Below, piece by piece: positions 35,069 through 44,036 of a stretch of 53,577 nt of DNA. A program made the position numbers and the translations under genes. Every line of letters begins with the position of its first letter. Within the stretch, counting starts at the first letter, position 1. Under the pieces are notes generated by a model that was not told the DNA's origin, did not search any database, and saw only the letters and a program-made list of their open reading frames with translations. This DNA comes from Pseudomonadota bacterium (GTDB lineage Bacteria > Pseudomonadota > Alphaproteobacteria > Acetobacterales > Acetobacteraceae): positions 1 through 53,577 of the forward strand of contig JAJZFA010000039.1 in assembly GCA_021805565.1 (NCBI GenBank). The letters are read 5' to 3'.

Positions 35069-36310
35069 ATGCCCGGCTTCCGCTTCATCCATGCCGCCGA
35101 CATTCATCTCGACAGCCCGTTGCGGGGCCTCGAAGCCGATCCGTCCGCGCCCGCCGAACTGATCCGAGCCGCCACCCGGCAGGCGCTTGGCCGTCTTGCC
35201 GATCTCGCGATCGCCGAAAAGGTCGATTTTCTGCTGATTGCCGGCGACATCTACGACGGTGACTGGCCGGATTTCGGCACCGGTCTGTTCTTCGCCACGC
35301 AAATGCTGCGCCTGCACCGGGCCGGCATCCCGGTCTTCGTCATCCGGGGGAATCACGACGCCGCCAACCGCATGACCAGATCGTTGCGGATGCCGCCCAA
35401 CGTCACGATTTTCGGCCATGCCAAAGCCCACACCCATCGCCTGGACTCCATCGGCGTTGCCATCCACGGCCAAAGCTTCGCCGATCCGAAAGAACCCAAC
35501 GACCTGTCGCAAGCCTACCCGCCGCCCGACAAAACCCTGTTCAATATCGGCCTGCTGCACACCTCCGCCGAAGGCTACGCCGCCCACGCCCGCTATGCCC
35601 CATGCGACCTGTCCCGCCTGAAATCCCACGGCTACGACTACTGGGCGCTCGGGCACATCCACGAACGGCAGTACTTGTCCGAGGATCCATGGATCGTCTT
35701 CCCCGGCAACCTGCAAGGCCGCCACATCGGCGAAACCGGCCCCAAGGGCGCCGCCCTGGTCACCGTCGCGAACGGACGCGCGACCGTGGAACACCGCGTC
35801 CTGGACGTGCTGCGGTGGGCCCGCATCGACGTGGACCTAAGCGGCGCGACCGATGAAACCGAGGCGTTGACCCGCATCCAATCCGACCTGGCAGCAGCCC
35901 TGCAAGACGCCGGGGACCGCCCGCTCGCCGCGCGCATCGTCCTGACCGGCATCACCCCGGCCCATGCCTCGCTGTCCGGCGATGGCTTGCGCGACAAAAT
36001 CCTTAACGAGGCGCAAAGCCTGTCCGGCCAGCATCGTCTGTGGCTGGAAGCAATCAAGCTGCGAACCCGCCCGCCCCGCGATCCGGCCCACCGCCCGGAC
36101 ACCACGGGCAAACTGCTGGCCCAGATCGACGCGATCGCCGCCGACCCGCCCCCCGAACTCCTGGGCGACTGGCCCGCCACGTTGTCCGGCAAGCTGACGA
36201 ACGCCCTGCCGGACGACCACCCGCTGCGGGCCGCCGCCGCCGGCGACCTGAGCGATATTGTCGAACAGGCCAAACACCGGCTGGAAGCCATCCTGGACGG
36301 CGACAACTGA
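35069..36310 (+). CDS. Metallophosphoesterase DNA repair exonuclease, YhaO/SbcD-like
   Basis: A 413-residue calcineurin-fold nuclease of the Mre11/SbcD class. Metal-binding motifs are FIHAADIHLDSPL, LLIAGDIYDGDW, VIRGNHDAANRM, LLHTSAEG, and ALGHIHER; PGNLQGRHIGE follows as in YhaO. The C-terminal 130 residues are less conserved. Its stop overlaps the start of the next gene, a giant ATPase, giving an Mre11-Rad50-like pair. It probably cleaves DNA ends or hairpins in repair. ATG 35069 is chosen because earlier in-frame codons run through the intergenic region. Confidence 0.9.
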   Translation: MPGFRFIHAADIHLDSPLRGLEADPSAPAELIRAATRQALGRLADLAIAEKVDFLLIAGDIYDGDWPDFGTGLFFATQMLRLHRAGIPVFVIRGNHDAANRMTRSLRMPPNVTIFGHAKAHTHRLDSIGVAIHGQSFADPKEPNDLSQAYPPPDKTLFNIGLLHTSAEGYAAHARYAPCDLSRLKSHGYDYWALGHIHERQYLSEDPWIVFPGNLQGRHIGETGPKGAALVTVANGRATVEHRVLDVLRWARIDVDLSGATDETEALTRIQSDLAAALQDAGDRPLAARIVLTGITPAHASLSGDGLRDKILNEAQSLSGQHRLWLEAIKLRTRPPRDPAHRPDTTGKLLAQIDAIAADPPPELLGDWPATLSGKLTNALPDDHPLRAAAAGDLSDIVEQAKHRLEAILDGDN

Positions 36311-39300
36311 TGCGCTTCGCAACATTCCGCCTGGAACGCTACGGCCCGTTCGAGGCGCTCGATCTGCCGTTCGATCCGGAACCGGGGCGAATCAACCTGA
36401 TCGTCGCGCCCAACGGCTACGGCAAATCCGTAATCCGTCAGGGGTTCCGCGAATTTCTGTTCGGGATCGAAGCCCGCACGCAAATGAGCTTCCGCTTCGG
36501 CACCGAAAAAATGTTCCTGAAGGCCGATATCGTCCAGGACGGCGACGTATTGTCCCTGACCCGCCGCAAGGGCAACGGCAACACGCTGGCGCTGGCCGGC
36601 GGTGCCGAGGTCGGCGACACCGACACTAAACGGCTGTTGGGCGGTACCACCGAGACCGTGTTCCGGGAACTGTTCGGGCTGGATACCGCCCTGCTCCGCT
36701 CCGGCGGACGGGACCTGATCCGCAGCCAGGGCAGTCTGGGCAAGGTGCTGTTCGCCGCCGCGGGCGGCATGGGCCGGGTCCGCGACCTGTTGACCGATCT
36801 GGAACGCAAACGCGACGAACTCGGCAAAGCCACCGCGCGCCATCGCTCCCGCCCTCTGTGGAGCGCTTTCAGCGACTGGGAACAAGCCGCGGCCGATCTG
36901 CGCCACGCCGCGCTGCGCCCGGATGGTTGGGCCGCGCTGGAACAACAGGCGCTGGATGCCGCCACCGCGTTGAAAACCCTACTGACCGAACAGGCGGACG
37001 ACGCGCGCGAACGCGACCGTTTGCGCACCGTCGGCGCCTGCCGCCCCTGGCTCGACCGCCTGCACAGTGCCTTGCAAGTCCTGTCCGATGGCGCGGGGAC
37101 GCCGGAGGTGGACGACACATTCGAAAAGCGATGGCGCAACGCGCTGGAAGACCGCGTCAAATCGTCCGGCGTTGCCGGAGCGGCCCGCAAGGAACTGCAA
37201 ACGGCCCACGACGCTCGGACGGTATTAAGCTTCGACCCGGCATGGATCGCGGCGGGAACCGATATCGCGGCGCTGGCCGTTTTGCGCGGCCAGGCACTGG
37301 GCGCCGAAACCGATTTGCCCGGCGTGCAACGCGCGCACGCCGGATACGTGGAGAATGCCACGGCCCTACGCCGCGATCTGGGCTGGACGGACAGGTTCGC
37401 CCTACCCTCGGCGCCCGCGATTGCGGATGCCGGCAAACGCCTGCAACAACGCGCCAAACTGGCGCAGGCCGCGGAAAACGCGCGGGATCGCCTGGAAGAC
37501 GCCGGACGCCGGCTTGCCGCCACCCTGGAAGACCAGGAACGCTTGCCCGTCCCGGACGATATCGCGGCGGTGGCCGATTTAATTGCCCCGATTCGCGCCG
37601 GCGGCGACCCGGCCGGCCGCCTGAACACCGCCCGTCGCAAGCTGCTGGACGCGGAAACCGCCTTGCGAACCGCGCTAAGCGCCATCCCCGACGCACCGCT
37701 GACAGAAGCGTCCCTCGGCGCGACCGCCGCCCCATCGGAAGTCAGGCTGGACGCCGCGGCAAAGGCGCTCGACCGGGCGGAAACCGCGCAGACCGACGCG
37801 ATCCGCAACCATGCCGCCCACGCCGCCGCTATCGCGATGGAACGCGCCAAACTCGCCGCGCTGGAACGTTCGGCGATGCTGCCGCCGGCCGGCGCGCTGG
37901 CAACCGCCCGCGCCCACCGCGACACGATCTGGGCGCGCCTGTTCGCCCCGGCCACGGTCCCGCCCGATCCGGCAACCGCGATTGCCATGGACCGGGCAAT
38001 CCGCGACGCGGACTCGGTCGCCGATGCGCTCATCGGCCATGGCCAGGCCGTAGCGGAAGCCACCGCGATGCGCGCCGGTCTGGCAACCATGGAAGCGGGC
38101 GTGGCGGCCCACCGCGACACGGTAACCCAAGCGGCCGAAGCGTTAGCGCTGGCTCAGGACGACGTGCGGGCAATCGCCCGGACAGCGGGCGGAGATACCG
38201 CGGAAATCGCGCCACTACGGGCCTTTCTACGCGCCCGCCACACCGCCGTTGTCTGCCGCGACACACGTGACGCCGCCGCCGCCGATCGTGCGGACCTGGA
38301 GAACATGTTCGGTATACTTGCCGGCCGGCTCGCCGCCGCGCTGAACGTGCCGGTGCCCGATCTTACCGCCATCGGCACGATTCTGGCCGAGGCGGATCGC
38401 CGCATCGCCGCCGGCCACGCGCTGGACGCAAGGCGCACGCACCTGACGCAACAGGTCGCCGAACTGCGCATCGCCCGCGCGGCGACGGCGGCCGAGGCCG
38501 CGAAAACCGGACAGGCACTGACCGACTGGCAAGACCAGTGGCGCCCTGTCGCCGCGTCCCTGGCCCTTGCGCCCACCGAAACCGGGGTCGCCGCGACCGA
38601 AGCGCTGTCACGCATCGAAGACCTGCGCAGGACCGAACATGCCGCGGCCGAGGCGCAACAGCGGATTGCCGACATGCGGGCGGCCATCGCCCTGCTGAGC
38701 GCCAGGATCGCGCGTCTGGCGCCGTTGTCGCCGGAGTTTGCCGCCCTGCCCCCGGCCGAAGCGGCGGACGCCTTCCAAACGCGCCTGCAAACCGAACAAA
38801 CCCAGGCCGCGCTTTGCGCCGGCGCCGATCGCCGGATCGAACTGGCCACACATAATCTGACTGAGGCATCGGCCGCGGAAGACGCTGCGAACCGTACCCT
38901 GGAGGGGTTGCGCGCCGCGCTTCGTACCGCGACCGACGACGAAGCCGAACAGCAACTCCGGCGTGTCCGGGCGGTGACCGCCGCCCGGAACGACAAAGCG
39001 GAAGCGCAGCGGCATTTGGCCGAACAAGGCGCCGGACTGAGCCTGAATGCCCTGACCGAGCGCGCCGCCGCGACCACCGCGGAGAACGACGCCGCGCGGT
39101 TCGTTGCCATCGAAGCCGCTCAGGACGAACGGATGGCCCGGATCGACGCCGCGCGCGATGCCAGCACCGCCGCCGCTGCCGCGCTGGACCAGGCCAGCAC
39201 CGGCATGAACGCCGCCGATGCGGCGCGGCGGCGGGAGGCCGCGCAGGCAAACCTGAGCCGCATCGCCGAGGAAGCCCTGGTGCTGCACGCCACCCACGTC

Positions 39301-39750
39301 CTGCTGCAAGCCGCCATGGACCGGCTGGCCGCCGGCGCCAGCCAACCCCTGCTGGATCGCATCGGTTCGGTGTTCCGCACCATCACCGGCGGCGCGCAGG
39401 CCGGGGTACGGATCGAGGACTCCAAGGACGGCCAAACCATGGTGGCCCTGGAAGCCGACGGCATGGGGCGCAAGTCGCTGGATCAACTCAGCGAGGGCAC
39501 CTGCGATCAGCTTTATCTCGCGCTGCGCATCGCGGCGCTGGAAGACCACGCGGCGACCGCCTCGCCATTGCCGTTCATTGCCGACGACATCCTGCAAACC
39601 TTCGACGACCCCCGCACCACCGCGACATTACAGGCGCTGCTGGAACTCAGCAGCCAGGTGCAGGTGATCGTCCTGACGCATCACCCGCATGTCGGCGATC
39701 TTGCGGCGCGGCTTCCCAATGGAGCGGTAAACGTCATGCGGCTGGAATAA
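36310..39750 (+). CDS. AAA/SMC-like ATPase, YhaN/SbcC-like
   Basis: A 1146-residue Rad50/SbcC-type ATPase that would clamp DNA and power its nuclease partner. The N-terminal half-ATPase has IVAPNGYGKSVIRQGFRE (Walker A, residues 33-40, lacking the usual second glycine pattern). About 800 residues of alanine-rich coiled coil follow. The C-terminal half has LDQLSEGTCDQLYLALRI (signature) and FIADDILQTFDDPRT (Walker B). The domain start RFATFRLERYGPFEALDL is typical of YhaN. It is coupled to the nuclease gene by ATGA. The long alanine-rich coil gives long antisense frames that are not genes. Confidence 0.9.
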   Translation: MRFATFRLERYGPFEALDLPFDPEPGRINLIVAPNGYGKSVIRQGFREFLFGIEARTQMSFRFGTEKMFLKADIVQDGDVLSLTRRKGNGNTLALAGGAEVGDTDTKRLLGGTTETVFRELFGLDTALLRSGGRDLIRSQGSLGKVLFAAAGGMGRVRDLLTDLERKRDELGKATARHRSRPLWSAFSDWEQAAADLRHAALRPDGWAALEQQALDAATALKTLLTEQADDARERDRLRTVGACRPWLDRLHSALQVLSDGAGTPEVDDTFEKRWRNALEDRVKSSGVAGAARKELQTAHDARTVLSFDPAWIAAGTDIAALAVLRGQALGAETDLPGVQRAHAGYVENATALRRDLGWTDRFALPSAPAIADAGKRLQQRAKLAQAAENARDRLEDAGRRLAATLEDQERLPVPDDIAAVADLIAPIRAGGDPAGRLNTARRKLLDAETALRTALSAIPDAPLTEASLGATAAPSEVRLDAAAKALDRAETAQTDAIRNHAAHAAAIAMERAKLAALERSAMLPPAGALATARAHRDTIWARLFAPATVPPDPATAIAMDRAIRDADSVADALIGHGQAVAEATAMRAGLATMEAGVAAHRDTVTQAAEALALAQDDVRAIARTAGGDTAEIAPLRAFLRARHTAVVCRDTRDAAAADRADLENMFGILAGRLAAALNVPVPDLTAIGTILAEADRRIAAGHALDARRTHLTQQVAELRIARAATAAEAAKTGQALTDWQDQWRPVAASLALAPTETGVAATEALSRIEDLRRTEHAAAEAQQRIADMRAAIALLSARIARLAPLSPEFAALPPAEAADAFQTRLQTEQTQAALCAGADRRIELATHNLTEASAAEDAANRTLEGLRAALRTATDDEAEQQLRRVRAVTAARNDKAEAQRHLAEQGAGLSLNALTERAAATTAENDAARFVAIEAAQDERMARIDAARDASTAAAAALDQASTGMNAADAARRREAAQANLSRIAEEALVLHATHVLLQAAMDRLAAGASQPLLDRIGSVFRTITGGAQAGVRIEDSKDGQTMVALEADGMGRKSLDQLSEGTCDQLYLALRIAALEDHAATASPLPFIADDILQTFDDPRTTATLQALLELSSQVQVIVLTHHPHVGDLAARLPNGAVNVMRLE

Positions 39751-39875
39751 GGTTGCGTTCTTTCAAGTGTAGGGTCTGGTCCCGGCCGCACCGTGAGCGT
39801 TGCCTATCGTGCAACGGCAGGAGAATTCCCATCCGTTAGCTGGAGTTTCTACATACCTATTGAGGAATGGAGCGA

Positions 39876-40205
39876 TCAATCCGGGTGTAGCGTAACCGAC
39901 ATGTGCCCCGTCCCGGTATGCGCCGCGGGCCTGACGGTCACTTTCACGTCCTGGCCCAGAGTGATGAGAAACTCCATCAGCTTGCCTACGGAAACCGATA
40001 CCGGGCGGCAACGCATCAGCGCCGATACCTGGGCCTGCGTAGTGCCAAGCAAGCGCGCGGCGTCGGTCTGTGTCAGCTTACGATCGCGCAGAATTCGATA
40101 AATCTGCACCGTGAGTTTCGCCTTAACCAATTCCTGTTCGGAATTGGGAATGCCAAGATCGGCAAAGACGTTCCCACTGCTGGCCCGGTGTGTCGTTTGC
40201 TCCAT
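39876..40205 (-). CDS. HigA-like XRE antitoxin
   Basis: A 109-residue helix-turn-helix protein. The HTH is LTQTDAARLLGTTQAQVSAL at about residues 45-64. This single-HTH XRE form, with a conserved FADLG start, is common for antitoxins paired with HigB/RelE-type toxins and also binds its own promoter. The ATG at 40205 has GGAGGAGG 7 bases upstream. It starts 2 bases after the toxin gene ends; toxin-first order is typical of higBA. Confidence 0.85.
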   Translation of the reverse strand: MEQTTHRASSGNVFADLGIPNSEQELVKAKLTVQIYRILRDRKLTQTDAARLLGTTQAQVSALMRCRPVSVSVGKLMEFLITLGQDVKVTVRPAAHTGTGHMSVTLHPD

Positions 40206-40207
40206 GT

Positions 40208-40579
40208 TCAACCCTCCTCCGTTTGGCCGGTGTAAAGCCGCTCAGCCCATTTCAGCCTGGCGCGGATCGTCTCGATTTCCTTTTGTGGCGTTGCGATGCC
40301 GTGCTTCGATTTCTTTTGAAACACGTGCAGCACGTAAATTCTTGTCGCGAACCTAACGGTGTAAACCGCGCGATAGGTATCGCCTTTGTAGTTCTCTACC
40401 AGTTCCAAAACTCCGGCCCCACTGAATCCTTTCAATGGTTTGGCGTCAGGCGGGGTCTCCCCGAGCTGGGCGGCGTAAAATGCCAACCCGACCGCTCGTT
40501 GAACTGATCGTGGGAACGATTTCAGGTCCTTCAGGGTCGGACCGATCCACACGACCGTTTTGATGGGCAAGTCGATCAT
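40208..40579 (-). CDS. HigB-like toxin, RelE/phage Gp49 superfamily
   Basis: A 123-residue basic protein of the RelE/HigB mRNA-interferase fold: VVWIGPTLKDLKSFPRSVQ, PLKGFSGAGVLELVENYKGD and YRAVYTVRFATRIYVLHVFQ followed by KKSKHGIATPQKE. Such toxins cleave mRNA at the ribosome and are neutralised by the adjacent HTH protein. Upstream 40580-40612 is almost pure A and T and contains TATATA repeats, probably the autoregulated promoter. No clear Shine-Dalgarno precedes the ATG, so initiation may be leaderless. Confidence 0.86.
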   Translation of the reverse strand: MIDLPIKTVVWIGPTLKDLKSFPRSVQRAVGLAFYAAQLGETPPDAKPLKGFSGAGVLELVENYKGDTYRAVYTVRFATRIYVLHVFQKKSKHGIATPQKEIETIRARLKWAERLYTGQTEEG

Positions 40580-40841
40580 TATATAGATATATAAATTTTT
40601 ATATAATTTTCAAGGTTTATTTTGCCTCTCTATATGGCCCGGAATCGGGCCATTGGGCAGAGACGGCGGACGCCCCACCTCGATCTTGACACGCTGCGCC
40701 TAATCCCAAGGCGCGCGCAACCTCACCAGCATCGCATTGAAGGCCGCATCGCTGACCTCGGTCAGGCCGTGGAAGCTCGGGCTGCGACACAGCCGGGCGG
40801 CCGAGAATGGCCACAGACTCCCTCGCGTTGAAGGAGTCCTA

Positions 40842-40961
40842 GCAGGCTGCTGAACAACTCCGTAGGGGGAATCTAAAGCACTAAATGTGACGAGAGTTTA
40901 CCGACGTACCTACTATATATCGTAGTCTGGCGGATCGTTTCACCGTTTTTCAGCAGCCTGC
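40842..40961. mobile_element. 120-bp MITE-like non-autonomous insertion element
   Basis: The ends are inverted: GCAGGCTGCTGAACAAC at 40842 and, on the other strand, GCAGGCTGCTGAAAAAC at 40961, 16 of 17 bases matching. There is no room for a transposase. Ends of GCAGGCTGCTGAAAAAC type are familiar IS termini. A target duplication is not evident. It sits in the 525-base gap between the TA pair and the lipoprotein operon; the rest of the gap holds only an 8-bp-stem hairpin at 40634-40653 and a weak minus-strand reading at 40617-40814. Confidence 0.75.
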
Positions 40962-41045
40962 CAGGCTTCATACAGGCCTGCGACCGGGGTAACCCCTATC
41001 TTGCGGTAAACAGGCCGCTCAGGACGGATTTTCGCAACAGGTCTA

Positions 41046-41072
41046 TTGACGGTCTAAATAATCCGGTATAAT
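41046..41072 (+). promoter_or_regulatory. Promoter of the lipoprotein operon
   Basis: TTGACG at 41046-41051 and a consensus TATAAT at 41067-41072 are separated by 15 bases, a short spacer. Transcription would start about 25 bases before the ATG at 41105, which has AGGGA as its ribosome site. Confidence 0.55.
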
Positions 41073-41104
41073 TACGATTTCCGACTTAGATCGGCAGGGA
41101 ATTC

Positions 41105-41647
41105 ATGCGTTCGTTGTTTTTGGGTATTGTCACGCTTGTGTTGTTGACTGGCTGTCAATCCGATCCTGACTGGGCTAATAAAGAGGCCCTTATAATCGGC
41201 GCGCCGAGGCTAAACGCGTCCGAGATTCGGGAACGCCAGACCGACGTGTTCGCGAACACGTCGGAGCAGCGGCTACTGATAGAAGCATCTCAGGTTCTCC
41301 AAGATCTCGGCTTCACGATCGAGGAAAGTGCGCCGCGTTACGGCGTCTTGGCGGGCAGCAAGGATCGCGATGCCACCGAAACCGGGCAGGTGACCGCGCA
41401 AGTAGCGCTAGCGATCGGGATGGCATTGATTGGCGCGCGCTACGATCCTGTCTGGGACCGAGACCAAGTTATTCGCGCGACCATCACAACGAGTCCAGTC
41501 GGCTCGAACGAAGCTCGTCTGCGTGTTTCTTTTGAGCGGATCATTACCAACAACAAAGGTTTTTCTCGTGTCGAGGAGCTTTCCGAGCCTGAGTTTTCCA
41601 AAGGCTTCTTCGAAAAAATACACAGCGGCCTGGCGATGAATGCTTAG
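41105..41647 (+). CDS. Lipoprotein, paralogue 1 of a five-gene cluster
   Basis: A 180-residue lipoprotein: MRSLFLGIVTLVLLTGCQ has a lipobox LLTGC with the lipidated Cys at 17. The mature part carries EIRERQTDVFANTSEQRLLI and VLQDLGFTIEESAPRYGVL, a motif shared with three other genes of the cluster, then a short Ala-Gly-rich segment QVALAIGMALIGARY and FSKGFFEKIHSG at the end. The family is not known to me. Codon use is less GC-rich at third positions than in neighbouring housekeeping genes, which suggests transfer. It overlaps the next gene by 8 bases. Confidence 0.8.
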   Translation: MRSLFLGIVTLVLLTGCQSDPDWANKEALIIGAPRLNASEIRERQTDVFANTSEQRLLIEASQVLQDLGFTIEESAPRYGVLAGSKDRDATETGQVTAQVALAIGMALIGARYDPVWDRDQVIRATITTSPVGSNEARLRVSFERIITNNKGFSRVEELSEPEFSKGFFEKIHSGLAMNA

Positions 41648-42194
41648 GATCGTGCGCAGAGTTTTGATATCGGGCGTAGTCGCATCGCTTGCGGCTTGTG
41701 CCGTCTCTCCTCCTCCGATCGAGTTTGTACCGAGCAAAAAGAGCGCGGTCGAGCTTCGGTCTATGCAGACAAGGCTGGTGCCCGCGGATCAGGATACAAC
41801 GATGCGTGGCGTAATCGGCACACTCCATGACCTCGGTTATCGTATCACGAGGGTCGAATCCGATGCCGGCACGGTTTCGGCTACACGGCAGACGACCCTG
41901 CGCCTGGCGGTCGTTGTCCATTCGAAAGAACCGGGCACGTCGGTCGTACGCGCAAACGCTACCATAGCGGCGGTTGGGAAAGAGGCTCAGGTTGACGCGC
42001 CCCAGTTCTATCAACTCGATTTCTACGAACCTCTGGCGGTAACGATGCAACGACAGTTCGCCGAACTGCCAAACGATGTAACCGCCCCCGATGCCTTACG
42101 TCCCACAGCCGAATTGAACACAATTAATGAGCGTAAGGCGGCCGCAAAGGCGGCAGTCAACTCCACTGAAACATCCCACCCGGGAACACAATGA
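41640..42194 (+). CDS. Lipoprotein, paralogue 2 of the cluster
   Basis: A 184-residue lipoprotein with lipobox SLAAC at the end of its signal peptide. The shared motif appears as GTLHDLGYRITRVESDAGTV followed by SATR, like paralogue 4. The C-terminal 50 residues are Ala/Thr-rich and probably disordered. Its start is inside the end of the previous gene, so translation is coupled. Function unknown; the shared beta-alpha motif across the cluster suggests one fold repeated. Confidence 0.78.
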   Translation: MLRIVRRVLISGVVASLAACAVSPPPIEFVPSKKSAVELRSMQTRLVPADQDTTMRGVIGTLHDLGYRITRVESDAGTVSATRQTTLRLAVVVHSKEPGTSVVRANATIAAVGKEAQVDAPQFYQLDFYEPLAVTMQRQFAELPNDVTAPDALRPTAELNTINERKAAAKAAVNSTETSHPGTQ

Positions 42195-42195
42195 T

Positions 42196-42615
42196 ATGAG
42201 AAATCTCTCCTCTGTAACTGTTGGCGGCTTATTTTTGTTGCTCGTCGCATGCACCCCCGCCAGCGAACATGCCCGCGATGTCGCGGCTGGAGCTGACGCC
42301 AGGGACCGTGTGACGCTTGGTTCCGTGCAACGCGAGATACATGTCGGCATGAGCGGCAGTGACGTCGCCGCGGCGCTTGGCGCCCCGAATATCGTCACCA
42401 GCGACGAGAAGCGACGGGAAACCTGGGTCTATGACCGGATGGCGACTGAAAACGTCTATTCCGGGTCCAGCGGCGGGGTGAATGCTCTTTTCTTTGGCGG
42501 CACCAACTCGCAGGCGGGTGCATCGCAATCCACGCAACGAACCATGACCGTCATAATCAAGTTCGACGAGGCGAGCAGGGTTCGCGACTTCTCTTATCGC
42601 TCCAGCACCTTCTGA
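42196..42615 (+). CDS. BamE/SmpA-like small lipoprotein
   Basis: A 139-residue lipoprotein: signal peptide ending LLLVAC, then QREIHVGMSGSDVAAALGAP and RRETWVYDRM, which match the SmpA/OmlA (BamE) fold where a helix GMSxxDVxxALGxP is followed by a W-x-Y strand. BamE itself assists outer-membrane protein assembly; this copy sits among lipoproteins and may help in assembly or scaffold them. The middle is rich in Gly/Ser and Phe (GVNALFFGGTNSQ). It overlaps the next gene by one base (TGATG). Confidence 0.8.
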   Translation: MRNLSSVTVGGLFLLLVACTPASEHARDVAAGADARDRVTLGSVQREIHVGMSGSDVAAALGAPNIVTSDEKRRETWVYDRMATENVYSGSSGGVNALFFGGTNSQAGASQSTQRTMTVIIKFDEASRVRDFSYRSSTF

Positions 42616-43073
42616 TGCCTGCCGCCATTCGACAGCCGATGGCGTTAGCCGTTTTGATTCCGGCTCTACTCGCTTGTACGCCAACCGCCGACCAGCAGGC
42701 GCAAGCCTTCCAGCCCACTGCCGCGACGCTGGAGATTCGCGCGCGGCAAACGCGCATGTTCGATACGGCCGACCGAACATTCATGTTGCAATCCGCGGTC
42801 GGTGTCTTGCAGGATCTGGGATTTACGATCGAGGAATCCCAAGTTAACCAAGGGATTATCGTTGCGTCCAAGTTGGGTGGCGGACAAATCCGCGCCCAGG
42901 TCGTGTTGTCCTCGGTACCGAACGGAACCGTCGTGCGCGCGACTTTCCAGCACATCGTCCCGCGATCGGGGGCTATGCTTCCGGCCGGTGAAACTCTGAG
43001 TGACCCTGGCTTGTATCAAGGCTTTTTCGAAAAGCTCGCCCAGTCCGCGTTCCTGACCGCTCACGAAATATGA
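42615..43073 (+). CDS. Lipoprotein, paralogue 3 of the cluster
   Basis: A 152-residue lipoprotein with lipobox ALLAC near residue 20. It has LEIRARQTRMFDTADRTFML and VLQDLGFTIEESQVNQGIIV, closest to paralogue 1, and ends LYQGFFEKLAQSAF, again like paralogue 1. It lacks that gene's Ala-Gly-rich segment. Start overlaps the BamE-like stop; stop overlaps the next start by 4 bases. Confidence 0.78.
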   Translation: MPAAIRQPMALAVLIPALLACTPTADQQAQAFQPTAATLEIRARQTRMFDTADRTFMLQSAVGVLQDLGFTIEESQVNQGIIVASKLGGGQIRAQVVLSSVPNGTVVRATFQHIVPRSGAMLPAGETLSDPGLYQGFFEKLAQSAFLTAHEI

Positions 43074-43495
43074 AGCGCGCGCGCCTCCCGATTTTTCTTC
43101 CTGTCTTGTTGCCCCTTCTGGGAGGATGTCAGTGGGACAGCCGTCAGCAAGTTCTCGGCAGCACGAACACCCAGGCAGCGCAGCGCGCGATCTCAACCCG
43201 GGCTTTCGACACGAAGGATAAGGCCAAGGTATTTCAGGCGGTGATCGCTACCCTTCAGGATCTGGGGTTCGTGGTTGACCGGGCCGACGAGGTTCTTGGC
43301 ACCGTCAGCGCCACACGCTTCGGCAGCGACCTGGTGCGTTTCACCGTGACCGTGCGGTCGGGCAGTGCATCGCGCACCATCGTCCGGGCGTCGGGCCAGA
43401 TAAACCAACATGACCTGTCCGACCCTGCCCCCTTCCAGCGCTTTTACGACGCGATGTCGCAGGCTCTATTCCTGCAGGCCAACGAAATCGATTGA
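43070..43495 (+). CDS. Lipoprotein, paralogue 4 of the cluster
   Basis: A 141-residue lipoprotein with lipobox LLGGC near residue 20. The shared motif is ATLQDLGFVVDRADEVLGTV then SATRFG, closest to paralogue 2. It ends in FQRFYDAMSQALFLQANEID, matching the FFEKLAQSAFL end of paralogue 3. It is the last gene of the coupled series 41105-43495. No terminator is clear after it. Confidence 0.78.
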   Translation: MKRARLPIFLPVLLPLLGGCQWDSRQQVLGSTNTQAAQRAISTRAFDTKDKAKVFQAVIATLQDLGFVVDRADEVLGTVSATRFGSDLVRFTVTVRSGSASRTIVRASGQINQHDLSDPAPFQRFYDAMSQALFLQANEID

Positions 43496-43610
43496 CTTGA
43501 CGGCGGGCCATCTTTTTCTATCTGTCCTGGGTGACGTCGGCGTAGTTGAGGTCGCCGATTCGTGAGGGGATGGCCCTTTTGCCTGTAGCCGGCAAACATG
43601 GCGCGATCAG

Positions 43611-44036
43611 TCATTGGAAAGCGTCCCACGGGTTCAAAACCGGCACGCCGGCCGGCGCGAAATCGGCAACGTTCCGGGTCACGATCGTCATGCCATGCAC
43701 CAGGGCAGTCGCCGCGATGAACGCATCCCGCTCGGGGCGCGGGTCTGGCACATGAAGGGGCGCGCAGCGGAGTGCCACGGCGATATCGACAGGTAGGGTT
43801 CGATCCGCGAATTCAGGCAGGATGTGCCGATCCATCCAGGCGCGAAGCCTGGCCCCTTGGACGGGATCGCGCCGCCCGATCCGGAGAATGCCGAGTTCAA
43901 TCTCCATGAGGGTGATGGCGGACAGGTAGAAGGTGGTGGCGTCCACGCTGGACAGCCAGGCGACGACATTGCCGTCGGCTTTGCCGTCGCCGGCCTTGCG
44001 CAATTCGGAAATGACGTTGGTATCGAGCAGGAACAT
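43611..44036 (-). CDS. vapC: PIN-domain toxin, VapC-like
   Basis: A 141-residue PIN-domain ribonuclease. The acidic residues are in FLLDTNVISELRK, ITLMEIELGILRI and RDAFIAATALVHGMTIVTRN, the VapC arrangement around a metal ion. VapC toxins cut tRNA or rRNA. Its ATG overlaps the antitoxin stop as TAATG. Confidence 0.9.
   Translation of the reverse strand: MFLLDTNVISELRKAGDGKADGNVVAWLSSVDATTFYLSAITLMEIELGILRIGRRDPVQGARLRAWMDRHILPEFADRTLPVDIAVALRCAPLHVPDPRPERDAFIAATALVHGMTIVTRNVADFAPAGVPVLNPWDAFQ

Noticed and set aside
36858-38270. Long alternate frames inside the YhaN-like ATPase gene on both strands
   Set aside because: The coiled-coil region is alanine- and arginine-codon rich, which keeps other frames open. 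None has a start signal or recognisable domain.
40617-40814. A 65-codon reading on the minus strand near the MITE
   Set aside because: No ribosome site or family; probably chance or a decayed gene remnant.
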